Assembly (NCBI RefSeq): GCF_000006405.1
Contig: NW_003202153.1
Coordinates: 145,187-209,186, forward strand
Direction of reading: 5' to 3'
Length of the DNA stretch: 64,000 nt
Source of the DNA: Perkinsus marinus ATCC 50983
Taxonomy: Eukaryota; Perkinsozoa; Perkinsida; Perkinsidae
Each line of letters opens with the position of its first letter. Position 1 is the first letter of the stretch. A program made the position numbers and the translations under genes. Shown one piece after another: positions 23,688 to 35,433 of the stretch. The notes under the pieces are model-generated. The model had not been told where the DNA came from. It saw only the letters and a list, made by a program, of their open reading frames with translations, and ran no database searches.

Positions 23688-24638
23688 TTATAGACGTTCG
23701 TAACCGCTCCCCTTCTTACTCGTAACCCTCTTCACGAGACGTCTGAGTACGCCCTTAGATTTTCCGGCTTCTTCATTCCTGATATCCTTCTCCTTTTTAT
23801 GGTCCCTTCCAGTGGAAGCGTCGGCACCCGGAACATCCTGCTTCCAGTCTCTCGAACTTCTCCAATTGATTGCTTGGTATTCATGTGCAATCGGTCTTCC
23901 TGCTGGCTCGAGAATAATATTAGATTTTCGGTGGGACTTCGTACCAGAGGCTCCGACTTCAACATAGAGAGCGTCACCGACTGTAGTGTACATGAGTTCC
24001 TCTAGCACTATATTTGATGACGATGGATAGACTTGTTCGATCTTACCTCCTTGCACGTTAATCTGCAGAGCAATTTTCTCGAGTCCGGATTGCCCTGTTT
24101 TTTCACCAGTGTACGTGCCGTTCTTGGGTTCGATAGTGGGATAATATATGCCTCCTCCGACGTCGGTGATAGGCGCACTATTGATGACTCTCAAGCCAAC
24201 CCTGGAGCACAATTCGTTGAGTTCGTTCATCAGACCAGGCTGGACAACTTGATCTCGATAAGGTTCGAAACATTCCCTGGAAGCATCGTGTGTATTAACC
24301 TTTACGGAAAATGAGATCTGTTTGTTCGTCGTTCCATCAATAGCAGTAACCAAGGCCCCATTTACAGGGCTTTCCCGATTTGGGAGGGTATAATGAGTAG
24401 TAGGCACGCACTCTACAGTGCCGTCAGTGTTTTCATAAGTCCACTTACGCATATAACCCACATGGAAGTCCTCAAGTTGCATGACACCACGATGAGATGG
24501 TTTCAGATAGAATCGGGTACCAGTGCTGTGATCCTTGCCGTACAGCCAAGCAACTGGGCGGTACTGCTTTGCAAGGGAGGTGTTGTAGCCTACTATGGCC
24601 ATCACCGAGATGAATGCCTTGCTGGAATTATTAACCAT
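23688..24638 (-). CDS. secreted-type protein of an unrecognised family (member 1)
   Basis: A single-exon product of 316 residues starting at the first ATG (24638); the longer frame upstream starts only with TTG. The N-terminus (MVNNSSKAFISVMAIVGYNT) is hydrophobic and could be a signal peptide, though weak. The body has an RPVAWLYG block near residue 30, a FYLKPSHRG strand, a central LMNELNELCSRVGLRVI segment, and a strongly basic C-terminal tail (VLRRLVKRVTSKKGSG). A clear paralog lies at 63005-63888, sharing RP-x-x-WLYG, the ELNE helix, the NGTYTGE/DGTYSGK block and the LILEP motif near the C-terminus. I do not recognise the family; a lineage-specific secreted protein is the best guess. Function unknown. 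Confidence 0.65.
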   Translation of the reverse strand: MVNNSSKAFISVMAIVGYNTSLAKQYRPVAWLYGKDHSTGTRFYLKPSHRGVMQLEDFHVGYMRKWTYENTDGTVECVPTTHYTLPNRESPVNGALVTAIDGTTNKQISFSVKVNTHDASRECFEPYRDQVVQPGLMNELNELCSRVGLRVINSAPITDVGGGIYYPTIEPKNGTYTGEKTGQSGLEKIALQINVQGGKIEQVYPSSSNIVLEELMYTTVGDALYVEVGASGTKSHRKSNIILEPAGRPIAHEYQAINWRSSRDWKQDVPGADASTGRDHKKEKDIRNEEAGKSKGVLRRLVKRVTSKKGSGYERL

Positions 24639-24699
24639 CAATGTATATGACAAGTACTGATGGATGTGAATGTCAGAACTGCGCGGTAAAGGAGAAGGC

Positions 24700-25080
24700 C
24701 TAGAGACATGAGAACAGGGATTCTCGGAACTTTCGGATCGCTCGAATGGCGAGCGAGCATGAGTTGATCAGCAGGGAATTGGGCAGGGTTTTCGCCCGAC
24801 AGTACTTCATGAAGAGTGCTCGTGTATCATTTTCGGAAATGAACATCCTCTCGTGATGGGCCGAAGCAGGTGAAATAGCGTATGCCTTTTCGGTCGCAGG
24901 TTTGCTCCCTGTTGTGAAATTAAACCAGGTGTTGGACTTCCCAACCCTATTTGTGACATCGTAACGATGCAGTATCACCCCATAAAGGGCCTCGTGTGGC
25001 ACACAATACGGACACCCTCGAGTCCTGCTGAACCCTTGCCCTTCTGTACTTCTTTCGTTCCCATTCTGATTCTTTCCCAC
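24700..25080 (-). other. open frame without ATG start, possible gene relic
   Basis: A 126-codon frame begins with GTG rather than ATG and has no nearby in-frame ATG. It contains two related PYCV segments about 90 bp apart. Part of it recurs, decayed, at 22870-22985. This suggests a dispersed repeat or the remains of a duplicated gene rather than a working gene. Confidence 0.3.
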
Positions 25081-25214
25081 TGCTGGACGAACACAATACG
25101 GATAATTAAGAGACAGTAAACGTAATGTGTTGGTAAGGGACGTGAGTTATAGAACGTTTAGAGGACTCAACCATCTATCGAGGCTTGCACGTTGGCCAGG
25201 TACCTACAGCATCC

Positions 25215-28200
25215 TCAAACCAGTGACAACACAAGCAGCATAACATACATCAGAGCATGGGTGTTGTCTCTCATCAAGCATCCTATACTATCGGCCGCCT
25301 TCCGATGGGCCAACACTTGCTCCAGTAGAGCTACCAGGGCCACTCTCAGTGTCGATCCCGCCTCTGTACCTAGAAAGACCATCAAGAAAAAACCACAGGA
25401 CATTGAGTTCTCACCGCTGCCATCGGCAAAGTTATGAAGTTCACGGTCCAGGTTTTGGTACTGCATCTCAAGAGCCTGCGGCGAGCCGAGCTCTCGTCAG
25501 TGAACGAGTACACAGACCTACCAGTCGAGCCCAGAGCATGTTGGCCTCCAAATGAGGGCTATCCCGAAGCCTCCGAGAGAGAGTGCTTATCAAAGTCGGT
25601 AAGAGACGGAGCCCGACAGACCCGATGCATGCTGCTATCGAATCCGGAGGATCCATTGGGACAACGTCGAACACCTACACATGGCAAATGACAGAGACAT
25701 GCTCATCAACTGGCATCATCACATAATCGATTATTTTGGCGTCTCCAGTGACAAGAGCCATGACCACGGCAGCTGGCCAATTCTCGTCCTTGACCATTTT
25801 CACTATCTGCTCCACATTAACACGCTCTGTGAGTAGACCCGTGACTGGGGTGAAGCTCAGAGCAGTAGTGGCAGTGTCGGCACCAAGAGCGACTGAAATA
25901 AGGCGAAACCTATACACTGCTGCGGACGATGGAGCTGATATCCTACCGCGGTCACTCGAGAAGACGTGCGCACCAAGACTAGTAGCCACACAGACCTGCC
26001 GACCATCACCAGATACGGTCAAGCCGAAGACTCGCCTGATTAGAAGCCGACCACCATGCAACGTTACAGTAGGAGGCAATACACTCACCATAGTTGATAA
26101 TCCTGTTTGGAGCCGTAACCAGCCTTGACTCCAGGCAGCCTCTCCGCCTGAGTAATCCTCTTCCTCTTCCGGTCCGCCCCCTCTAGCTCTTCATATCTAC
26201 AATAGACTCATGATGCTACTACTCTCACCCTATGCAGAGCCTCACTCTTGGTCCTGTACAGCTACGGCCAAGGCAGCCCCAGTGTCAGTGCCACGGTCCA
26301 GCTTGCTATTGAGGAACCTGTAGGCCGACTCCCCCCAGCTCTAGGTGTAGTCGTGACTGACCTTTTAGTGCCGATGATGTTGCCTTGAGCACAGGTCATA
26401 GTAGTCCGGCACAGCAGTACTCGTAGACGTGTATCGTATATCATCAGATACCTAACAACGACTCTGGCCACAACTTCCCGTCCATCGTCCTACGGCGATC
26501 TCGGGCACACCGCAGCGAGCCACTGACCATTAGGGCTGAAGCAGAGATCGGTGAAGTATCTACGAAAAGTAACGCACTCGGAAGATTTCTCGACTCAGCC
26601 AGATAGATCCTCACTGTGTGATGTCTGCTGGACCGCCAGTACCGTCCCGACGGGCCTTCTTGCCGCTGGTGAGACCACCAGTAGCTCGGCTACCTACACC
26701 GTATGATAGCCCCCCCATTGCTTGGTCTATCTCCTACTGACCTTGTCCGCGACCAGCTGCAATATCCCTGCTGGCATCAATACTTCCTCCCATCTCTCTA
26801 CCCTCTGTTGTATCCCAGAAGTAGATGTGGCCCGCCTGTGTAGCTGTGGCCAGTCTAAGGGAAACCAATTGCTAGAGCCGCTGATTAGAGAGTGCGCATG
26901 CGTACACATTTTTTTCCGTGTTCCGAGCAAAGGCACAGGCCGTTACCTGTCCCTGGTGGATGAGGCTCTCCCCGCTGCCAGCCTTGGTTTGCCTGAGGAC
27001 ACCTCAAGTCAGTGCGTGACTGCATAGGAAGACCTACCGTCCATATACGTCCCACACACGTAGCGTCCTGTCCCAGGAAGTAGAGGCGAGGAGGGACGAA
27101 TCCCAACAGAAGTCCAGAGCCGACACGCGAGCTTCGTGACCAGAGAGGACCTGAATTCGAACTAAGATCTAAATCGACTTTGCTGGACCTAGCGGTCGTC
27201 AAGCAACAGGTCGAATTTCGCCGAAGTCGGTAACGCAGCACTCTACACTTGGAGAATAAAGCGATGGTTTATTCGGTCGCGAAGCCCCCGACCAGTGACT
27301 TACATCAATGCAGTCCCCAGTCTTGAGTGCCCAGAGGTAAACAGCTCCTGGTGCCTGAGCGCTAGTGCCACCAGCAGCAACGACATCTCCTCCTCCATCC
27401 ACAGAGACGGTGGTGAACTGTACCAGGCCCGAAGCGGACGGTGCCGTCATCACCTAGTCACTTACTGTACCAATAAGCCCGACAACGAAAAAGACCCACC
27501 CTGAAGTTGCGGTAACGCAAAGAGTCGTACGCACGCACACTGCCATCTAGACTTGCTGATATCACTGCGTTACCAGTAGGTGTGAAACACACGCCTTCCA
27601 CTGTAGAGGTGTGGTCAGCGAAAGTAGCATAGCAGAAACCCGACACTGAAAGGCAGCGTATAAAGCGGCCTTAGTCATTACGAAAACCCACCAGTGTCCC
27701 ACAGCTTCACCTTGCCCTCCATACCACCAGTGGCCAACAACTGCCTGTGGTTCTGGCCAGCAGTGATCGTGCTACCTGCCTTGGGCTTAGTACTCCCTGC
27801 TAGAGGAGAGTAGGCCACGCAGCGGACCTACAGGATGAGTAGTAGTAGACCCGTAGAGGCCAGTAGATGTCCCTAGGATGGGCCTACCCCATGATGGTGA
27901 CCCTGTTGCTTGAGTATCCAAGTCTCACTACGCCATTCATAGACAAGGAGCTGTCTGGCGTGGGCCGAGCCGATGCATATCCAGTCACCACCCGGACCTG
28001 CAATCACCAGGAGGTATCACGGCAGCACTATGATCAAGCTCATGTCGTACTGATGTCGGCGTGGGTGATAGAGCAGCCTGCAGAGCCACCCAGTGTGGTC
28101 GCGCTCACCAGCGATAGCTCCTGTAGAAGGGCCATGGTCGTGACCTCGTACCTGTCCAGCATTGGCATCACCGTCATACCACAACTTCCACCACTTACAG

Positions 28201-29519
28201 AGCGAAGATACCATGGCTGAGGCCGATGACGAGCATATCGCTGAAAGCATCGAAGCCAACAGCAGTGATGGTGCCTCCCTGATTACGACACGTAGTAGTA
28301 CTAACGACATCGAGCACCTCCTCACCTTGACCGCCTCCAAATGGTTCTTCGACTGCAGCACCCATACGCCACTATCATCCACTTTCCAATGCAGTAGGAA
28401 GCTGAAGACCGCAAGACTGACAGAAGGTATGCTGGCTGGACTCACCCGTTGCGAGCGACGGAGTAGATGTCTTTGCCGCTCTTGCCAAAGTAACTGCCTC
28501 GGACTGGGGCCTGGTGCTCTACCAGACAGCCCGATGGGATGTCGCTCACAGAGTGGTCCAGGATCCACACACGGACCTGTAACGCCGTGGTCATAGCTCC
28601 CATAGTGAAGTAGCATGCCTCCCTACCATCATATCGTTGCCGCTAGAGATTAGGGCGTTCGAGTCCGCCGACCAGCTGAGGTGCATGACCTCGTCAATGT
28701 GACCGGCGAAGGTATGCTTCACCACCTGATGAAGATGATGATGATCGAGGGTAGTGACCGCCCATGGCGTCCCTACCATCTGCCAGCCACTTCTCGCTGA
28801 TGGGGCATACCACACCACGACCTTCCTTCCAGAAGTGACTGCGATATAGCGACCATCTGCAACATACAACAATGTCACTATGCGGGTGGGGAATGAGCAG
28901 TAGTACCAGGGGAAAATTCGGCGGCTCGGACTGTCTTCGTTTTGAGGTTGAGCCGGTGGAGCACTAGACCGGTACTCAGGGCCACGACCATCGCAAAACC
29001 ATCGGTGTCAACGGTAAACAGCAACGAGTTGTCGGGGGAGGTCTAAGGGGTTCTCACTCACCACGAACAGTAGAGATCGTATGATACCGTCATAGCAGCA
29101 ATTGCAGAGCCACGGATCTCCATAGGAAGGCAGGCTGTACGATTAGACCTAGACAAGTCAGTGACTTGGACCTGAATGACTGGTAAGAGCGGAGCTGTAT
29201 CTGCTGAAGGGCTACCCGCGAGGAGACAGTAGAGAGCAGGAGGGATGGCGGGGGCTGGGCCTCTTGGGACAACGAAGAGGAGCCTCTAGTAGAGAATCTT
29301 ACCGGACCACCTGATCGGACAAGAATCGTATATTAGGTCCATGGGACTATCATGTGAGTCCCAACTGTTACCATTGTAAGTAGGACCAAGCAAATTGGTA
29401 AAGGCAAAGGAGAGCCTAGTGGCAACTGACGGCTCGCCACTGGTGATCTTCGCAGTAGTAACGGCACCGTCAAGCGAGGAGGGAACCTCCGACGATGATG
29501 ACGACGTTGATGTTGACAT
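25215..29519 (-). CDS. PWP2: periodic tryptophan protein 2 homolog (PWP2/UTP1), SSU processome WD40 protein
   Basis: The gene reads right to left. After a Ser/Thr-rich N-terminus (start at 29519) comes FAFTNLLGPTYNGN, matching the PWP2 opening. Then follow WD40 units: TLLYVADGRYIAV and VVVWYAP (about 28870-28800), FAGHIDEVMHLSWSADSNAL (about 28720-28650), SGFCYATFADHTSTVEGVCF with SASLDGSVRAYDSLRYRNFR (27645-27490), VYLWALKTGDCIDV, and further blades to about 26000. The C-terminal Utp12-like domain is seen as NVEQIVKMVKDENWPAAVVM (about 25830-25770) and LPTLISTLSRRLRDSPHLEA (about 25600). PWP2 is a core of the UTP-B subcomplex of the small-subunit processome and binds the 5' ETS of pre-rRNA in the nucleolus. 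The stop is at 25215. Many short introns; individual exon ends were not all resolved. It lies 123 bp downstream of exportin-T on the same strand. Confidence 0.88.
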
Positions 29520-29642
29520 CTGAGTGGACCCTACCAAGACACGATGTGGCCATGGTGTGGTACTGGAACTCAGCAAAAGGATCATTAGAAACTAGCAGTC
29601 GTACGTAGTGGAGTCATTATTCAGTCAATCTCGGACCGCTGA

Positions 29643-32600
29643 TCACGCCTGTCCACCTAGTTTAGCAATGGTAATCTTGACACATTGCAAGAGTGTCTCT
29701 CTGAGCTGCGTAGGCGGTAAAGTGCCATTCACAACTCCCTCGTAGAAGCGTGCCAACTCGGGACTCTCCGCCAGACTGCTGCCCAGAGTGCTCTGGAGCA
29801 CACTCTGCACTCGAGCTTGGGAATCCGGCGGCAGTGCCTTCTGGGTGAGCCCCACATTACGCAGCATTTGGCTGACCAGAAACACAGCCTTGACCGATTC
29901 ATAATCATTCACGTTCAATTGTCGCAGAGCACCGACGCATATAGGCAGTAGCTCCTGCAAGTTGAGCAAGTCCGCCAGCATTACTCTGATGAACTCCGGG
30001 TCCGTCGCTCGACTCGTCGCCTCTACCAGACGTGATACTATCTGTACACTAGCCGTATACAGTTGGACTTCCGATGGTGTGCCAATACACAGACGGATAA
30101 GGCCCAGCACCGCCGGCGTGGCCCGAAGAACCTCCACGAAGGCCTCCATCTGTTTAGTCGCCGAGTCCCGCATCAATGTGAGTATAGCGACACCCAGCTC
30201 CAGCTTTTCCCTTCTAGTCTCGGGAGAGTCCACCGGCATCGCCTGCCATGCTGGAGCCAAATCGGTAATAAGACTTGGCAACTGCGAGCTGACCAAACCC
30301 CGCCCCAGCTCAGCGTCCGCCTGCGTAATAAGGTGCGAGACGAAGCCCAGGAACTCCGCCATATCGGAACTCTGGCTGGTCGAGTTCGCCTTCACAACTG
30401 GCAACACGTCGTTGAGCACAGGGGCTAGCCGCTCTGATGGTAATGTTTGGAGTAGTTGCCGACACAACAATATCATGCTCTGTCGTATCACCCGGTCAAT
30501 TGCTACATGAGCAAAGTGGACCCGTAGTTTGCCCAAGAACATGTCCCATGCTTCCAGACCCACCGAGCATTTCTCTATCGCCTTAGCCAGTGAGGCCAAT
30601 GCCAACATGAGTCTATTGTAGAGGCAATCAGCTGTAGTGCCTCCCGGAGGTACCGCCACCAGATCCGGGCCACCCCTGTCCAGAACAGTAGAGAACTGTG
30701 CTAGCACTGCAAGTAGGGTCATGACTTGATCATCAACATCATGGGAGAGCAAAGTGCCCACAGCCTCGTAAAGATTGTTCTGATACTCCCTCTCAGCCTG
30801 GCCAGGGGTAATGGCCAGACATGACGACAGTTCGTTTACAAACGGGCCCACTTGTGGCGCTATCACCGCCTTATGCTGCTTGCAAAATTTCACAAGCAGG
30901 AACGATGCTCGCCTAGCGACCCTAGGATTCTTGGACCTCACCCCAGCGAGTAGTGCCGGCAAGCACACACTATCAACACACCTTGATGCCGCACCCGAGT
31001 ACTTGCACACCAGCTCCAGTGTCTGCAGTTGGACCAGCCAACTGCGATGCTGCATAATTGCAGGGCAGTGGAGGATCTGGGCAGCTGTCGAGCCCAGTTC
31101 ATTTTCATAAGCCTTTTGCTCCCCACATACGTGTAACATGGTCAAACCTATAAAAAGTATATTACGCATACCACACCACACGCTACTGCTTACAAGCCTC
31201 CAGCTGGCTATCAGCCAATGCAGCCGCCTGGTTACCCTGTGTGATGGAAGCCACTGTAGTCCTCACGAAATCCAGGGCGGTCTAAGGAAGGGAGAAACCT
31301 CAAACCATCACTACGCCACATTGTAATACGTCCTTATCAACTGCAAGGGCCTTCCTAATGAGCTTGCAAACGTCAGACCGGAACTCGGCGAAGGCCACCT
31401 CCTGCTCGGTACCGTCATCAACATCATCACCTATAAAGAGGAGGACGATTGATGAGAATACAGGAAGACTTGAGTCATATTTAAAATAGTCTGAATAATT
31501 GTAGCCGCGGGGATTCGAACCGGGGTCCTTCGGGATGGGAGCACGCCCCACCAGAAAAGCGATGTATAAACGTCTGCTGCCTCGTTGCAGACTCATCAGG
31601 TGAGCTACTCCCTTCCCCATTGCATTGACTAGAAGCGGGTGACGAAGGACAGCGGGAATGGATCCCGGAGACCGCCGCCGAACCTGCTCGAGGTTTCCGC
31701 CGCCGAACCCCACCCACTACTCACTTTCATGATTAAACCACTGCGGATAACATAGATGAATCTGAACAGGATCATCATCTACGTTGTTGCTGTTGATGAT
31801 ATTCAGCGACCCATCTAGCTGTGACAGATAAAGTCCACAAAGTTTTTCAAAGATGAAGAAAATGTTCCTAGTGTGATCACATTTACATGGCAAACCGACT
31901 AAAGATGTGTTCCTAGCCATACGTGAAACATTATAGGTTTCTGGATGATTCCCCATCGAAATGAGCTCAGTTGGACGGCCGTTCAGTGGTAGTACTCCCC
32001 TTACCAGTGACAGGCGCATAACCTCCGTTACAACAGGTTTAACTTCTTCCTCCAAGGCCTTGCCCTCTGCCTCGCCACTACTACTGATCATCTACCAAGA
32101 CTAATCACTATAGGGAGGGCCATTGTATGCGACCCCACCTTCCGAACATTGCCAAGAAAGATCTGTAAGGAGTTGTCCACCGACGCTGCTATCTCGAATG
32201 AACTGTGGGAAAAGAACTGTTCCAAAAGTGCCACCACCAGGTTTTGAACCTGCGCACACTCACAAGTCCCGATCGAACACTGCCAACGGACCTACGCATC
32301 GCCATGCTGCCATCACACTGGTGTCGGTAGCTTCCAGACTATTCCGGATGAGCATCTGGGACTCCATTACACTTTCAGAGACCTTGTCGTACCTGCCATT
32401 GCTACCATGACACCAAGCCCATAATCCCCCCCCTTGACGAGGCCTATTACATTTCCGAAACCTTGGCGAGCTTCCGTGAATCCGCCAAACACGCCTTGGT
32501 CATCCGATCCATGTGCCTGCCAACCCGTGACTGCACTCCAGACACGCTGAAGCCCTCGATCGTACCCTAGCAGGTCCAACTCCAATACCATACTTAGCCT

Positions 32601-33933
32601 TTTACCCGGCAGCATCTTCTTATGGCACATAGCAGCTATGAAAGTGCATACATGTTGACCTGATGATCAACAGCATCGACGAGCTATATTGAATCTTCTA
32701 GACAGACGCAATGACCAACAATATGCAGTGTATTCTACGTGTAGCCTCCGCTGAATTTCGTGGCGCGCGACAGTTTCCCCTCGGTACATTGTTCCAATGT
32801 GCAAGTACTGGACTCCACAATCTTGGTGACCAACTCTATAAAATGAGTGTTGGCGAAGAGAGTGATTTCTGCCCAGGCCACGTATCTGACGCCGTGAGTG
32901 ACCCTAGCAGCAGTCCATGCCTTACCTGGACAGAACATTGAGTGAGAGCTCCGTCGACTTGCCACCACTTAGGGAGTTGAACAGAACCTCCACAATACGA
33001 TTGATATCCCCTATAGTGAAGACAAGTCATTCCATCATCACTTCCCACCACCAACGACTACTACCACTTTCCCGCATAGTGTCCTTAACACGCATCGGCA
33101 GGGAGCTCTCGCCGCTGCCATGCATGTTCCTGAGGGTAGCCTGGACAGAGATGGCCTGAGGACCCCGCCCTACTACCTAACATCGTCTCCAATGAGCTCT
33201 TGATCTAGTGATATCAACACTCGAAGCATAAAGTCCAAACCTCGGTCGCTGGCAGAGGAGAGCTGGAGGAGATCTTTGATGGCTGTCGACCTGACCGATC
33301 ATCAAAGATGCTCCGCGCACAGCGAAGATTCTACTCACCACACTCCAGACTGATAGTCGTTACACATTAGCTGCATATAAAGAACAGCTATGCGGTTGAC
33401 AATAGCCACGGGCACCTCTGTGCCTGGTACCAGTACTGTGGTCACGTAATGGCACAATGCTTGGCGAACTGAGTATGGATGAGCGATAACCTATGACAAG
33501 CCCAGCAGCAAGCACTACCTCCTAGTCGCTGGGCTGGGTTTAGCCCTGGTGCTAGCTGAGATAGGGCTTGCAGACTCCAGAACTGGACCTGTCATGCGAA
33601 AGGTCCTCGGTTCGAATCCCAGGTGAGACAACTCACCTCCATTGACACTCCACTAGGGGCAAATGCACACCGAGAGATTATCTCAGAGGCGTCCGCTCTC
33701 TGCTTGACCTCTGAAGAAGATGTCACCAGTCACAGGTGGATCACCAAGCCATGGGTATTACCATTGCACAACTGCTCAGCCTTAAGTCGTGCTGAGGGGT
33801 CTGCCTTAAAGGAAACATTGTGTATAACAGATGTCAGTGTAGATGCTATTACCCGATAGTTGAAGAGGACGTCAACGGCCTCGACAAGTACTGGATCGGG
33901 CGCCCCCACCGCCGCCGCTGGAGTGCTTGACAT
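29643..33933 (-). CDS. XPOT: exportin-T (tRNA exportin, Los1/PAUSED-like)
   Basis: A Ran-GTP-dependent karyopherin that exports mature tRNA from the nucleus. Exon 1 (33933-33762) starts MSSTPAAAVGAPDPVLVEAV; exon 2 (33710 to about 33637) follows a 51-nt intron. Later exons carry HEAT-repeat helices: YVAWAEITLFANTHFIELVT (about 32860), MCHKKMLPGKRLSMVLELDL (about 32600), MESQMLIRNSLEATDTSVMA (about 32350), the GDDVDDGTEQEVAFAEFRSD block (about 31430), and a large last exon up to 31181-29643 with LELVCKYSGAASRCVDSVCL, NPRVARRASFLLVKFCKQHK and a helical C-terminus. This order and the V-R-x-R-A-x-x-L-F/L motif match exportin-T. Two introns hold tRNA-like sequences (about 33636-33490 and 31720-31433). 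An 82-bp piece of this gene recurs at 35702-35783. Confidence 0.85.
31495..31615 (-). other. tRNA-like sequence in an exportin-T intron, sense orientation
   Basis: On the minus strand an A-box-like TAGCTCACCTGATGAG is followed about 90 nt later by the B-box GGTTCGAATCC, then a tail GCGGCTACA and a T-rich run. GTAGC near the 5' side can pair with GCTAC in the tail, but the T-stem has two mismatches and the anticodon-like hairpin (GTCTGC / GCAGAC) has a 9-nt loop. It resembles a tRNA-derived element more than a functional tRNA. It accounts for most of a 290-nt intron, unusually long for this gene. Confidence 0.35.
33543..33633 (+). other. tRNA-like sequence in an exportin-T intron, antisense orientation
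   Basis: On the plus strand an A-box-like TAGCTGAGATAGGGC (about 33553) is followed by the variable-loop/B-box segment AAAGGTCCTCGGTTCGAATCC (about 33599-33619) and a tail ending GTGAGACA. T-stem pairs 4 of 5. The acceptor halves do not pair convincingly, and the anticodon arm would need an intron. Likely a tRNA-derived relic; a divergent intron-containing tRNA cannot be excluded. Confidence 0.35.
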
Positions 33934-35433
33934 ACTCACAACAACTAACTCTGCTACATCCGATCCTTTAACATGTTTATTTCATCTTAAGTCCAATTAA
34001 AATTATCACTACCTCAATTTTGCCTCAACCGCCCCGATATGTAGTCACTAGGCCAGTTCCGTAGAGGCCTGAAAGGCGATGGTCCTTCGCAGTGAAGGGA
34101 AACCCTCCTAAAGGGTCTCCAACATGCGTTGGAGTACTTCTATATAAACCCCACTCCGACGGTTAGACGCCTACCCCTTAAAGAAGTCAGGGCCTAGCCA
34201 GAACTCAGGGAAAAGTACAAGTTCATGGCAGGCGCTGATAGTTGCAGGTAAATTTCCGACTTCCCAGAATTCTTGAAATCTTGCAATCTTGCATTTCCTC
34301 AACGCTATTTGACCATGACGACCAGTGCGCGCTCTGAACTCTAGCACACTGCTCCTGGGCCTTCCACCCACATCGTTGTCCTACCTCTTGCATTGTTACT
34401 GACTTATAGTAGTATCACTGTAGAGCTGCACATATGTCGGCCCCCCCCCCGACAGTTTTGAAGCCCTTGCCTCCTTGCCGGAACACCAGAGAACTTACCC
34501 AAGATGCCTCAAGTTCATAACACAATTGTTTTCCACGAAGTGAGTTGTGAGATATGTTTGCTACTAGTGTTTTCCATATCACTGCTAAAACTCCAATTGT
34601 TCGAATTCTTATTATTAGGTCCCTTTTTGATATGAATATATAATAACATTTCGTTGGATAAAATCTAGAGGTCCAGTTTAGGTTCTCGCGGTGAACGGAT
34701 GGTCGATTGGGGAGTGGTATGGTATGTACAATCAAGGACTGCTCTCTCGTCCAATGTAGCGTGCATGGACCTATGCGATGGTGGGTTGTATTGACTGTGT
34801 GCAACCACCGACGACTCCTGTTGGCCGTCAACTGCGCTAGTAGCAAAGAGGACGTAGTGAGGTAACAGCTAAATTAGAGGTGATATGTGGGTCCATTGGG
34901 AGAATCTATGCTGATGCCCAGACTGGCAAGGATGCTAATGAGCTGGCCTTTGAGGTGGCTGAAGTTACTTATGAGATCATCGGGGGCGCTGTAGGCAGCA
35001 AGCCGGGCCCCTGTGCTGCTGAGTATGGTCTGAGATTGAAGTAACCGAGTTATTGTTTAGAAATGAACTCATTGTTAATCATGCTTGTGCTGGTGTTGAA
35101 TACCGAATGTGTTTCCCTAGGGGAGTATGATGTTGAGTTGTCCTATGGCTGGGTACTGTATGTGAGAGTTGGACCTGGACAGCATATACTGAGTTTATTC
35201 CCTAGGTACAGCTTCTAATTAGTCTGTTTAGATCGCATCGCGAAAATCCATTTTTGTTATATATTCCGAAGCGCCTCGGCGATGGGGTTCTGTTGGCATG
35301 ATATGCACTAGGTGAAGTTTCGTGCCTTCGGTGGGATTGCTCTCATGTGAGCCTCTATAGAATTGCTATCAACTTTACAGTTAGTTATTATTAGCGCTCC
35401 TCGACCCGCTCTATTTTGCAGTTTTTTCATCAG
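33934..35433. other. intergenic region with one possible exon
   Basis: Exportin-T and the syntaxin gene are divergent here. The only suggestive coding stretch is 34874-35042 (plus), reading GSIGRIYADAQTGKDANELA then FEVAEVTYEIIGG before a TAA; it has no clear start or partner exon and I do not recognise it. A run of ten C lies at 34441-34450. Confidence 0.4.

Noticed and set aside
29962-30510. A 182-codon plus-strand open frame
   Set aside because: It is the shadow of the large last exon of exportin-T on the other strand.
32238-32345. A third tRNA-like stretch on the minus strand of exportin-T, with CAGGTTCAAAACCTG and a following ACTTTT
   Set aside because: Its 5' half is coding sequence of an exportin-T exon (MESQMLIRNSLEATDTSVMA and onward) and only the T-arm-like part lies in the intron, so the resemblance is coincidental.
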